Source of the DNA: Streptomyces neyagawaensis
GTDB taxonomy: Bacteria; Actinomycetota; Actinomycetes; Streptomycetales; Streptomycetaceae
Direction: 5' to 3'
Length of the DNA stretch: 64,000 nt
NCBI RefSeq assembly: GCF_023516595.1
Contig: NZ_JAMGBG010000041.1
Span: 62,001-126,000 of the forward strand
Below the pieces are notes generated by a model, which was given only the letters and a program-made list of their open reading frames with translations, did no database searches and had not been told where the DNA came from. Numbering within the stretch: the stretch's first letter is position 1; every line of letters starts with the position of its first letter. The translations under genes were made by a program, and so were the position numbers. Positions 52,511 to 60,457 of the stretch are shown here, in pieces.

Positions 52511-54226
52511 ATGGCTCGACACCTCATCACCAGCGCCCTTCCGTACATCAACGGGATCAAGCACCTGGGCAACATGGTGGGGTCCATGCTCCCGGCGGAC
52601 GTGTACTCCCGGTACCTCCGCCAGCGTGGCCACGACGTCCTGTACATCTGCGCGACGGACGAGCACGGCACCCCGGCGGAGCTGGCGGCGAAGGAGCTGG
52701 GTCTCCCCGTCGACGAGTTCTGCGCGCAGGCGCACGACGCGCAGAAGGCCGTCTACGACGGCTTCGCCCTCGCGTTCGACTACTTCGGCCGCAGCTCGTC
52801 CGAGCAGAACGTGGAGATCACGCAGCACTTCGCCCGCAAGCTCAAGGAGAACGGGTTCATCGAGGAGCGTGCGATCCGCCAGGTGTACTCGCCGGCCGAC
52901 GGCCGTTTCCTCCCGGACCGCTATGTCGAGGGCACCTGCCCGCACTGCGGCTACGACAAGGCCCGCGGCGACCAGTGCGAGAACTGCACCCGCGTCCTGG
53001 ACCCGACCGACCTGATCGAGCCGCGCTCGGCCATCTCCGGCTCCACGGACCTGGAGGTCCGCGAGACCAAGCACCTGTTCCTCCTGCAGTCAAAGCTTCA
53101 GCACGAGGTCGAGGCGTGGGTCGCGGCGCACGAGCACCAGTGGCCGCAGCTGGCGTCGTCCATCGCCCGCAAGTGGCTGACGGAGGGCCTGCACGACCGG
53201 GCGATCACCCGTGACCTGGACTGGGGCGTCCCGGTCCCCGCGGACACCTGGCCGGAGCTGGCGGCCGAGGGCAAGGTCTTCTACGTGTGGTTCGACGCGC
53301 CGATCGAGTACATCGGCGCGACGAAGGAGTGGTCGGACCAGGACCCGGAGAACCGCGACTGGAAGTCCTGGTGGTTCGACGTCGACACCGACGTCCGCTA
53401 CACGGAGTTCATGGCGAAGGACAACGTCCCCTTCCACACCGTGATGTTCCCGGCCACCGAGCTGGGCGTCCGCGAGCCGTGGAAGAAGGTCGACGTCGTC
53501 AAGGCGTTCAACTGGCTGACGTACTACGGCGGGAAGTTCTCGACGTCGCAGAAGCGGGGCGTCTTCACCGACCAGGCCCTGGAAGTCCTCCCGGCGGACT
53601 ACTGGCGCTACTTCCTGATCGCCAACGCGCCCGAGTCGGACGACTCGTCCTTCACGTGGGAGCACTTCACCGCCACGGTCAACAAGGACCTCGCCGACAC
53701 GCTCGGCAACTTCGTCAACCGCGTGCTGTCCTTCTCCCGCAAGCGCTTCGGCGACGAGGTCCCGGCGGGTGCGGCGGCCGGTGAGGCCGAGGCGAAGCTG
53801 GGCGAGGAGATCGCGCGGCTCCTCGCGGAGTACGAGGAGCACATGGAGGCGCTCCAGTTCCGCAAGGCGGCGGCGGCGCTGCGCGCGCTGTGGTCGGCGG
53901 GCAACTCCTACCTGGAGGAGAAGGCGCCCTGGCTGGAGATCAAGACCGACCAGGAGGCCGCGGCCCTCACCCTCCGCACGGCGATGAACCTCATCCACCT
54001 CTACGCGGTGGTCTCCGAGCCCTTCATCCCGACCTCCTCGGCCGCCATGCGCGGCGCCTTCGCCCTGGAGGACGACACCGCCACCTGGGTCACCCCGGAA
54101 GAGGCCAGGTCCCTGACCTCGATCCCCGCCGGCACCCCCTTCACCGTCCCCCCGGTCCTCTTCGCCAAGCTGACGGAGGACGACCTGGAGGCGTACAAGG
54201 AGCGCTTCGGCGGCCAGGCCGAGTAG
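52511..54226 (+). CDS. metG: methionyl-tRNA synthetase
   Basis: 571 residues, ATG at 52511 with CTGGGAG upstream and a TAGGAT -10-like hexamer at 52457. Class I features: SALPYINGIKHLGNMVGS (HIGH variant HLGN), YICATDEHGTP, and one zinc-knuckle set CPHCGY..CENC. The signature loop reads GGKFSTSQKRG in place of KMSKS, a variant known in one MetRS subgroup. It charges tRNA-Met for initiation and elongation. The C-terminus ends with the anticodon-binding helices; there is no tRNA-binding appendix. Confidence 0.96.
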   Translation: MARHLITSALPYINGIKHLGNMVGSMLPADVYSRYLRQRGHDVLYICATDEHGTPAELAAKELGLPVDEFCAQAHDAQKAVYDGFALAFDYFGRSSSEQNVEITQHFARKLKENGFIEERAIRQVYSPADGRFLPDRYVEGTCPHCGYDKARGDQCENCTRVLDPTDLIEPRSAISGSTDLEVRETKHLFLLQSKLQHEVEAWVAAHEHQWPQLASSIARKWLTEGLHDRAITRDLDWGVPVPADTWPELAAEGKVFYVWFDAPIEYIGATKEWSDQDPENRDWKSWWFDVDTDVRYTEFMAKDNVPFHTVMFPATELGVREPWKKVDVVKAFNWLTYYGGKFSTSQKRGVFTDQALEVLPADYWRYFLIANAPESDDSSFTWEHFTATVNKDLADTLGNFVNRVLSFSRKRFGDEVPAGAAAGEAEAKLGEEIARLLAEYEEHMEALQFRKAAAALRALWSAGNSYLEEKAPWLEIKTDQEAAALTLRTAMNLIHLYAVVSEPFIPTSSAAMRGAFALEDDTATWVTPEEARSLTSIPAGTPFTVPPVLFAKLTEDDLEAYKERFGGQAE

Positions 54227-54279
54227 CGCAGCGTAGTCGGGAGGCAACCCCGGAGGGCCGGGCGGGCGTCTCCTGGTAC

Positions 54280-54645
54280 ATGGCACTGTTCGGAAACGCG
54301 CACACCGTCAATCCCGCCAAGGCCCAGCAGGACTACGCACGTCTGCTGGGCCACGGTGAGCAGGTCCACGCCGCGTTCCTGCTGATCCGCGACACCATCC
54401 TGTTCACCGACCGCCGTCTCATCCTGATCGACAAGCAGGGGATCACCGGCAAGAAGGTCGAGTACCACTCCGTCCCGTACCGCAGCATCACGCACTTCTC
54501 GGTCGAGACGGCCGGTCACTTCGACCTCGACGCCGAGCTGAAGATCTGGCTGTCCGGCTCCCACGAACCGATCGAGAAGACGTTCACCAAGGGCGTGGAC
54601 ATCTACGAGGTCCAGGCGATCCTCACGCAGTTCGTGGCCGGGTAG
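54280..54645 (+). CDS. bacterial PH-domain protein
   Basis: 121 residues, ATG at 54280, 53 bp after metG. The bPH_1 fold is recognisable: LLGHGEQVHAAFLLIRDTIL, FTDRRLILIDKQGITGKKVE, YHSVPYRSITHFSVETAGHF, LDAELKIWLSGSHEPIEKTF, with a C-terminal amphipathic helix (VDIYEVQAILTQFV). The family is of general ligand- or protein-binding type; its bacterial role is not defined. It may be cotranscribed with metG. Confidence 0.88.
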   Translation: MALFGNAHTVNPAKAQQDYARLLGHGEQVHAAFLLIRDTILFTDRRLILIDKQGITGKKVEYHSVPYRSITHFSVETAGHFDLDAELKIWLSGSHEPIEKTFTKGVDIYEVQAILTQFVAG

Positions 54646-54679
54646 CCCCGGGCCTGAAGCCATCTTCATCGTTCAGCGC

Positions 54680-54700
54680 GGCCTGGGCACTGCCCAGGCC
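54680..54700. terminator. hairpin between convergent genes
   Basis: GGCCTGGGCA-C-TGCCCAGGCC, a perfect 10-bp inverted repeat, 34 bp after the stop at 54645 and next to the stop of the serine hydrolase at 54702. Confidence 0.7.
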
Positions 54701-54701
54701 G

Positions 54702-55577
54702 TCACCGCTGCTCGTGCCGGCCCGCCACCGAGGTACGGTCGGCTGCCGCACGCAGTTCGTCCACACCGGCTCTGTCCGTGTCCCTGACGGACCCCGAAAG
54801 GCGGTGAACGACCACCCAACGGCCGTCGGAAACCGCTCCCGCGAAGATCCGGGACTTTCGGGTGGCGCCGTTGTGGAAGATCAACGGCCGTTCCCCGACC
54901 CGGCGCCAGGTCAGTGCCGGCTCCCCGAGGGTCTTGTCGACGACGAGCCCGGTGAGCAGGCGCGCGGCTGTCCGCGTGCTTGCCCACATGCCCCCGGCGG
55001 GCAGGATGGCTCCGGTCAGATCCCAAGGCTTCGAGGGGCGGCCGAGTCGGTTCGTCCCCAACAGGCGCTGGTCCCTGGGCGGTCCGGCCGTCACCGCGCC
55101 TGCGGGCAGGCCGAGTGGCGCGAGCACATGATCGCCGACCAGCTCCTCGTAGTTCCGGCCGGTGGCTGAGGTCAGTGCCGCGCCGAGGACGGCGTACCCG
55201 AAGTTCGAGTACTCCTCACGCTCTCCCGGTGTGGCGGTGACCAGACTGTCGAGACGGCCTGCCAGCTCGTTGAGCCGCGTCTGGGTGAAGTCTCTGTACG
55301 GGTTGAACAGGCCCGTGTCGGGAGGCAGCCGCGGAAGGCCCGAGGTGTGGTCGGCCAGGTGCCGGAGAGTGATACCCGTGCGCGGTGCCGCGCTCAGCCA
55401 CCGTTCCACCGGGTCGTCGAGGGACACCACGCGTTTCTCGGCGAGCACCGCAAGGACGGTTCCCGTCAGGACCTTGGTGAAGGAGCCCAGCTCCACATAC
55501 GCGTCGGGATCATGCCCGCCGGTCACCCGAGGCCCGTCGAGGTGGCCGCCGATGACACAGGTGGGGGGACGTCGCAC
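54702..55577 (-). CDS. beta-lactamase-fold serine hydrolase
   Basis: 291 residues from the GTG at 55577 (GAAAGG upstream). The class C/PBP4* active-site motifs are present: SxxK in VELGSFTKVLTG, YxN in EEYSNFGYAVLG, and HxG-type IFHNGATRKSRIF. LRHLADHTSGLPRLPPDTG is typical of the family. No signal peptide is visible, so this is a cytoplasmic esterase or peptidase-like enzyme, or the true start lies elsewhere. Substrate unknown. Confidence 0.85.
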   Translation of the reverse strand: MRRPPTCVIGGHLDGPRVTGGHDPDAYVELGSFTKVLTGTVLAVLAEKRVVSLDDPVERWLSAAPRTGITLRHLADHTSGLPRLPPDTGLFNPYRDFTQTRLNELAGRLDSLVTATPGEREEYSNFGYAVLGAALTSATGRNYEELVGDHVLAPLGLPAGAVTAGPPRDQRLLGTNRLGRPSKPWDLTGAILPAGGMWASTRTAARLLTGLVVDKTLGEPALTWRRVGERPLIFHNGATRKSRIFAGAVSDGRWVVVHRLSGSVRDTDRAGVDELRAAADRTSVAGRHEQR

Positions 55578-55752
55578 AACGAACCTTTCACTCCGAGGAA
55601 GCGGCCGCGACCGGCTCGTGGTGCTGTACCGAGGAGAAGAGACTATCCATGATCATCGGATCTCGACAACCGACGCATTCAAGGCACTGGCGCGAACCGG
55701 CCTTACATGTCAAGGACGGCGCCCCCTTTCCTCGGCCGGTGGTGAGTGGGGG

Positions 55753-56118
55753 TCAGCCGAGGTTGGTCTTGATGTGCCCGATGACCTCCTCGAACTCCTT
55801 CCGGGGCGAGAAGTCCACGTACTCGCAGTCCTCCAGGGCCTCCGGTACATGGCCGGGCGCCCAGTAGAAGGCCTCGCCCGCCTCGTAGGTCGTGTGGCCC
55901 TCCTTGGTGTGCATCAGCAGCCGGCCCTTGAACATGTAGCCCCAGTGCGGGACCTGGCACAGGCCGTCGGGCTCGCCCTTCAGGGCGGGGCCCATGTTCG
56001 CGCCCTTGGGGAGCCGGACGAAGGCGACATCGGTGTCCCCGCCGATGTCCTGCATCCGTAGTTCGACGCCGTCGCCCTCGATCTCGACGGGTACGTCCGT
56101 CCGCGTGACCGCCCTCAT
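55753..56118 (-). CDS. small cupin-domain protein
   Basis: 121 residues, ATG at 56118 behind TGGGAGGTCGGC. A single cupin barrel is recognisable: LPKGANMGPALKG, CQVPHWGYMFKGRLLMHTKE, GHTTYEAGEAFYWAPGHVPE. The metal-binding set is partial: His in PHWGY and His in PGHVPE, with Glu in YEAGEAF. It may bind a metal or small ligand. No neighbour suggests a pathway. Confidence 0.8.
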   Translation of the reverse strand: MRAVTRTDVPVEIEGDGVELRMQDIGGDTDVAFVRLPKGANMGPALKGEPDGLCQVPHWGYMFKGRLLMHTKEGHTTYEAGEAFYWAPGHVPEALEDCEYVDFSPRKEFEEVIGHIKTNLG

Positions 56119-56373
56119 GCCGACCTCCCACGAGTGCTCGGGCGGGGCGTTCCGGCAGCTCCGCCACTCTTTCCAGTCTGGCCTCACCGGTCACACGACG
56201 CCCGGTCGTGCGCGTTCCGGGCACGTCCGCGGGTGCTGTCCGGGGGGCGAGCGCGCATCAGGTCGTTCGAAGGGCCGGGGCCACGTGAACCGGGGAGATG
56301 ACAGGGCCAGAGCCCGGGAGCCGTGATAATCCATGTCCATGGCCCCACCCCCCACCCTCCCCCTGGCCCGCGC

Positions 56374-57093
56374 GTGAACGACCTCCCCGGGCCGCCGGGT
56401 CCCCCCGACCCGGTCCTCCATCTCCTCACCGACATCCTGGCCATCGGCGCCCCCTACGCCCTGGCCGTGACCGGCGACCACGCGGTACGGGCCCACGGGC
56501 TCACGGAGAGCCGGCCGCCGGGCCGCCTGCTGGAGGTGGCGACGGAACACCAGGCCCCGATGGACGAGATCGCCGGCGCCGTCCGCACCGGGCTGGCGGG
56601 ACGCGGCTGGCTCGTGGAGGAGGCGGAGGGCACCCCGCTCTCCGCCCGCCTCCTCGTCACCGACCCGACGACGGCGGAGGAACGCACCCTGGACATCCTC
56701 AAGGAGTCCCTGTGGCACCCCGCGGTCGAGACGTCGCTGGGGCCGGCCCTGTCCCTGGAGGACGTCGTCGGTACGAAGGTCCGGGCCCTCGCCGACCGGA
56801 ACACCGCCCGCGACCTCGTCACGGTCCACGCGGCCGCCGCCCACTGGACCGTCCTCGAACTGGAGGAACTGGCCCGCCGCCACACCTCAGCAACCGCCTC
56901 CACCTTCGATCTCGCCGACCTCCAGTCCCGGTTGGAGGCCACCGAGTGGCTCGACGACCGTGAATTCGCTCGCCAGGGCCTCGACGAACAGGCCACCATG
57001 TCACTCCGCCGGTGGGCCCAGTCCTGGGCCGCCGACATCGCCGAACGCCTGCTGGAGGAGGAGGCGTTGACACCTCCACCGGAGGCCGAGTGA
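56374..57093 (+). CDS. AbiEii-like nucleotidyltransferase-fold protein
   Basis: 239 residues from the GTG at 56374; a GTG at 56323 would add a Pro/His-rich lead that looks non-coding. The fold is recognised by YALAVTGDHAVRAHGL, PLSARLLVTDPTTAEE, TLDILKESLWHPAVET, LSLEDVVGTKVRALADRNTA and RDLVTVHAA. In relatives the second strand carries a metal-binding D-x-D (as in DLDLAT); here the equivalent reads LLEVATEH, so the usual acidic pair is not conserved. It may therefore be catalytically weak or a regulator. Two small genes follow closely. Confidence 0.75.
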   Translation: MNDLPGPPGPPDPVLHLLTDILAIGAPYALAVTGDHAVRAHGLTESRPPGRLLEVATEHQAPMDEIAGAVRTGLAGRGWLVEEAEGTPLSARLLVTDPTTAEERTLDILKESLWHPAVETSLGPALSLEDVVGTKVRALADRNTARDLVTVHAAAAHWTVLELEELARRHTSATASTFDLADLQSRLEATEWLDDREFARQGLDEQATMSLRRWAQSWAADIAERLLEEEALTPPPEAE

Positions 57094-57278
57094 GCAAACG
57101 CCGTTACGTCGCCCGGGGCGTCCCCGGCGGCTACCGCATCTACGACCACCGCCGCCGGGGCTGGTGGGGCGACCTCTACGAACTCTGCCCCGACGACCTC
57201 CTGAGGGAGCTGAACGGCGGCAAGGACCCGGAGAAGCTGTCGGCCCTGCTGAAGCGGTACCGGGCACTGAGGCGATAG
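57090..57278 (+). CDS. small basic protein co-translated with the AbiEii-like gene
   Basis: 62 residues, GTG at 57090 overlapping the preceding stop (GTGA). The sequence is basic and aromatic (KRRYVARGVPGGYRIYDHRR, RGWWGDLYELCPDDLL, LKRYRALRR). The tight coupling suggests partnership with the nucleotidyltransferase-like protein, for example as antitoxin or cofactor; that is inference. No family is recognised. Confidence 0.65.
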   Translation: MSKRRYVARGVPGGYRIYDHRRRGWWGDLYELCPDDLLRELNGGKDPEKLSALLKRYRALRR

Positions 57279-57289
57279 TCGCCGAACTG

Positions 57290-57628
57290 GTGGGCCGGGC
57301 GGAGTCGTATCTGACGGCGGACATCGGCTGCCGGATGCTGACGGCGGCGTGGCTGCACCGTGACGAGCGGGGGCGGGCCGAACTGGTGGCGGCCGTGGCG
57401 GACGCGGCGGCGGAACCCGACGACGAGGACGCGTCGGCGGCCCTGCGCCAGCAGATGAAACGGGCCCTGCGCGAGGACGAGGAACTGCGGCGCGAGCTGA
57501 CGGCCCTGCTGCCGCGTCAGGAGAACCGGGGCGTGACGGTGACGGCCTCGGGCCCCCGTTCGATCGCCGGCGGCGGCAGCATCCGCGTGGCGATCACCGG
57601 CGACGGACACACCGCGCCGGAGCGGTGA
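57290..57628 (+). CDS. small helical protein with Gly-rich tail motif
   Basis: 112 residues from the GTG at 57290, 12 bp after the previous stop. Two helical blocks (ADIGCRMLTAAWLHRDERGR, ALRQQMKRALREDEELRREL) precede a beta-prone tail (VTVTASGPRSIAGGGSIRVA, then ITGDGHT). Similar SIAGGGS/ITGD endings occur, as I recall, on small Streptomyces proteins linked to NTPase or protease signalling and have been compared with amyloid-signalling motifs. The link is tentative. It completes a three-gene unit with 56374 and 57090. Confidence 0.6.
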   Translation: MGRAESYLTADIGCRMLTAAWLHRDERGRAELVAAVADAAAEPDDEDASAALRQQMKRALREDEELRRELTALLPRQENRGVTVTASGPRSIAGGGSIRVAITGDGHTAPER

Positions 57629-57655
57629 CACGCGACCCTGGCGGTGACACACGAA

Positions 57656-57698
57656 CGGGGCGGCGTACTCCGACGCCCTGTCGGTGTACGCCGCCCCG
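57656..57698. terminator. bidirectional hairpin terminator
   Basis: A perfect 13-bp stem (CGGGGCGGCGTAC / GTACGCCGCCCCG) with inner pairing of CCGAC and GTCGG, between the convergent genes ending at 57628 and 57753. Confidence 0.85.
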
Positions 57699-57752
57699 GG
57701 TGGGACGGAGTGTGGTGCGGGGTGCGGGTTGCTGCCCGCGCTGTCACGGCGA

Positions 57753-58541
57753 CTACTTCGGGTCGCCGTTGAACTTCGACGTGGACCAGAAGTAGCCGAG
57801 CACCGCGAGACCGACGCACCAGGCCACGGCCAGCCATCCGTTGTGACCGATCTCGGTGCCGAGGAGCAGCCCGCGCAGGGTCTCGATGGCCGGGGTGAAC
57901 GGCTGGTACTCGGCGATCGGCTGGAACCAGCCCGGCATGGAGTGCAGCGGCACGAAGGTGCTGGAGATCAGCGGGAGGAAGATCAGCGGCATCGCGTTGT
58001 TGCTGGCGGCCTCGGCGTTCGGGCTGACCAGGCCCATCCCGACGGCGATCCAGGTGAGCGCCAGGGCGAACAGCGTGACCAGCCCGAAGGCGGCGAGCCA
58101 CTCCAGGACGGTGGCGTCGGTGGAGCGGAAGCCGATGGCAACGCCGACGGCGCCGACGAGGACCACGCTCATCAGGCACTGCGCCACACTGCCGATGACA
58201 TGCCCGACGAGCACCGACGCACGGTGGATCGCCATCGTGCGGAAGCGGGCGATGATGCCCTCGGTCATGTCGTTGGAGACGGACACCGCGGTGCCGATGG
58301 TGGTGGATCCGACCGTCATCAGCAGCAGGCCGGGCAGCAGGTAGGCGATGTAGTCGGAGCGGTCGGCGCCGCCGCCGAGGCCCGCGCTCATCGCGTCTCC
58401 GAAGATGTAGACGAAGAGCAGCAACAGCATGACCGGCGTGAGCAGCAGGTTCAGCGTCATCGACGGGTAGCGCCGGGCGTGCAGCAGGTTGCGGCGCAGC
58501 ATGGTCGTCGAGTCGCGGACGGCGAGGGAGAGGGAGCTCAT
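57753..58541 (-). CDS. ABC-2 type transporter permease
   Basis: 262 residues, ATG at 58541 sharing one base with the ATPase stop (TGATG). There are six helices: LNLLLTPVMLLLLFVYIFG, YIAYLLPGLLLMTVGSTTIG, CLMSVVLVGAVGVAIGF, FGLVTLFALALTWIAVGMGL, MPLIFLPLISSTFVPLHSMP and LAVAWCVGLAVLGYFW. The EGIIARFRTMAIHRASVLVG region is typical of daunorubicin-resistance-type (DrrB) permeases. It works with the ATPase at 58541-59530 to export a drug or lipid-like compound. Confidence 0.93.
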   Translation of the reverse strand: MSSLSLAVRDSTTMLRRNLLHARRYPSMTLNLLLTPVMLLLLFVYIFGDAMSAGLGGGADRSDYIAYLLPGLLLMTVGSTTIGTAVSVSNDMTEGIIARFRTMAIHRASVLVGHVIGSVAQCLMSVVLVGAVGVAIGFRSTDATVLEWLAAFGLVTLFALALTWIAVGMGLVSPNAEAASNNAMPLIFLPLISSTFVPLHSMPGWFQPIAEYQPFTPAIETLRGLLLGTEIGHNGWLAVAWCVGLAVLGYFWSTSKFNGDPK

Positions 58542-59530
58542 CACAGGGCCTCCTTGGCCTGGGCGGGGATGTCGGTGCCGCCGGTGAGGGCGAAGAACAC
58601 GTCGTCGAGGTCGGGGGTGTGCACGGTCAGTTCGTCGGCCTCGACGCCGGCGGCGTCCAGCCGGTCGAGGACGGAGCGCAGGTCGCGCTGGGAGCCGTCG
58701 CTGGGGATCCGCAGGGTCAGGGCGTCGTCGTCGGCGGTGCCCCCGCGCGGCCGGAGGGGCGCGTCGGGGAGGGCGTCCTGGAGGAGTGCGGTGGCGGCCG
58801 ACCGGTAGAGGGCCGGGTCGGAGAAGCGGAGCCGGACGTGGCCGCCGGGGATCAGTCGCTTGAGTTCCTCGGCGGTGCCCTCGGCGGCGATCCGGCCGTC
58901 GTGGAGCACGGCGATCCGGTCGGCGAGTTCGTCGGCCTCCTCCAGGTACTGGGTGGTGAGGAAGACGGTGACGCCGCCCGTGACCAGCTCGCGGATGATC
59001 TGCCACATGGTGTGGCGGGAGCGCGGGTCGAGGCCGGTGGTCGGCTCGTCGAGGAAGATGACGCGCGGGCTGCCGACCAACGTCATCGCGATGTCGAGGC
59101 GGCGCTTCATGCCGCCGGAATAGGTGGAGGCGGGCTTCTTCGCGGCCTCGGTGAGGTCGAAGCGCTCCAGCAGTTCGGCGGCGACCCGTCGCCCCTCGCT
59201 CCTCGGCAGGTGGTGCAGGTCCGCCATGAGGAGCATGTTCTCCTCGCCGGTGATGAGCCCGTCGACGGCGGAGAACTGCCCGGTGACCCCGATCGCGGCG
59301 CGCAGGGCCTGCGGCGCGGTGGCCAGGTCGTGGCCCGCGACGCTGATCCGGCCGCTGTCGGCGGTGATGAGGGTGGACAGGATCTTGACGGCGGTGGTCT
59401 TGCCGGCCCCGTTCGGGCCGAGCAGGGAGAAGATCGTTCCTTCGGGGACGGTGAGGTCGATGCCGTCGAGCACGACCTTGTCGCCGTAGGACTTGCGCAG
59501 CCCGTGCGCCGCGATGGCCGGGGTGGTCAT
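58541..59530 (-). CDS. ABC transporter ATP-binding protein (DrrA type)
   Basis: 329 residues, ATG at 59530. Walker A FSLLGPNGAGKTTAVKIL, Q-loop GQFSAVDGLITGEEN, signature TYSGGMKRRLDIAMTL, Walker B VIFLDEPTTGLDPRSRH and H-loop VFLTTQYLEEADELADR are all intact. The C-terminal about 90 residues match the DrrA extension. It is translationally coupled to the permease and preceded by a DUF4097 gene 32 bp upstream. The divergent regulator at 60458 probably controls the unit. Confidence 0.95.
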   Translation of the reverse strand: MTTPAIAAHGLRKSYGDKVVLDGIDLTVPEGTIFSLLGPNGAGKTTAVKILSTLITADSGRISVAGHDLATAPQALRAAIGVTGQFSAVDGLITGEENMLLMADLHHLPRSEGRRVAAELLERFDLTEAAKKPASTYSGGMKRRLDIAMTLVGSPRVIFLDEPTTGLDPRSRHTMWQIIRELVTGGVTVFLTTQYLEEADELADRIAVLHDGRIAAEGTAEELKRLIPGGHVRLRFSDPALYRSAATALLQDALPDAPLRPRGGTADDDALTLRIPSDGSQRDLRSVLDRLDAAGVEADELTVHTPDLDDVFFALTGGTDIPAQAKEAL

Positions 59531-59562
59531 GGTGGATGTGCTCCTTCGAAGGGCCGGGAGGG

Positions 59563-60231
59563 TCAGAGGCTGCGGGCGGTGATGTCGCCGCAGGAGGTGG
59601 TGGCGCGGATGTCGAGCGCGGTGGTGCCCTCGTTCTTGAGGGCGTTGCTGACGCGGCCGTACGAGGTGCCGGCGTCCAGGGCGGCCGAGACGCCGGGGGC
59701 CGCGGCGACCGAGATGTCACCGGACTCGGTGCGGAGCACGACCGTGCTGCCGACGGCCTCGTCGATACGGATGTCGCCCTGCTGGGTGCTGATCTCCGCG
59801 GGTCCGCCGAGGCGGCCGATCGCGATGTCACCGGCCAGGACGGCCAGCCGGGCACGGCCGGTCTCGTCGAGCTTGACCTGGCCGAGGGCGCCGTCGATCG
59901 CGACGTCCCCGAGCCGTCCGACGCCCCGGAACTCGACGCCGGCCGAGGTGGCCTCGACGTGCGAGCCGGTGGGCAGCTGGACGGTCACCTCGACCGAGCC
60001 GGCGGGGCCCACGAGGCGGTTCTTGACCGGAGCCTTCGCGGTGATCCGCAGGGTGCCGTCGGCGTACTCGACGGTGGTCGCCTCGGCAAGCTGCACGTCC
60101 CGGTCCTTGGAGGCGTCCACGGGGCGGACCTCGACCACAGTGTCGGCCCGGTCGGCGGCGATGACCTGCACCCGCCCGGCCTGGATGTCGAGGACGGCGG
60201 CGATCGGGGCGGCGGTGGCGAACTTCTGCAT
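59563..60231 (-). CDS. DUF4097 beta-strand repeat protein
   Basis: 222 residues, ATG at 60231 (CCAGGGAGAGAACG upstream). The chain is a series of short beta repeats (IQAGRVQVIAADRADTVVEV, VEATSAGVEFRGVGRLGDVA, ISTQQGDIRIDEAVGSTVVL, RTESGDISVAAAPG), matching the DUF4097 beta-helix-like family. There is no signal peptide. It is often found with ABC transporters or PspC-type systems; here it opens the ABC operon. Its molecular role is unknown. Confidence 0.88.
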   Translation of the reverse strand: MQKFATAAPIAAVLDIQAGRVQVIAADRADTVVEVRPVDASKDRDVQLAEATTVEYADGTLRITAKAPVKNRLVGPAGSVEVTVQLPTGSHVEATSAGVEFRGVGRLGDVAIDGALGQVKLDETGRARLAVLAGDIAIGRLGGPAEISTQQGDIRIDEAVGSTVVLRTESGDISVAAAPGVSAALDAGTSYGRVSNALKNEGTTALDIRATTSCGDITARSL

Positions 60232-60277
60232 CGTTCTCTCCCTGGTGGGTTTCTGTTTCCAACGAGGGAAAAGCTAC

Positions 60278-60402
60278 GTTGCATTCACGATGTCAGCAAC
60301 TACTTCGTTGCGTGCAATCGACATTGCTGCAGCTAGATGCCATGAAATCATTGCAATGGGCCTGAACTTAACGCAACAACACCCCGCTGACTCCGTTGCA
60401 AT
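60278..60402. promoter_or_regulatory. cluster of GTTGCA/TGCAA repeats in the divergent control region
   Basis: The AT-rich gap between the DUF4097 start (60231) and the regulator start (60458) contains GTTGCA (60278), CGTTGCGTGCAA (60306), ATTGCAAT (60350), CGCAAC (60372) and GTTGCAAT (60395). Repeated half-sites of one motif across both promoters fit binding by the regulator at 60458. Confidence 0.6.
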
Positions 60403-60457
60403 GGAATGGAGGTGAACGCTATGGTGGGTCCCCACGCGCACCTCGAAGGAGACCCCC

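Noticed and set aside
52511..54226. FSTS in place of KMSKS considered as a broken metG
   Set aside because: The variant occurs in a recognised MetRS subgroup as I recall it, and all other motifs and the length are intact.
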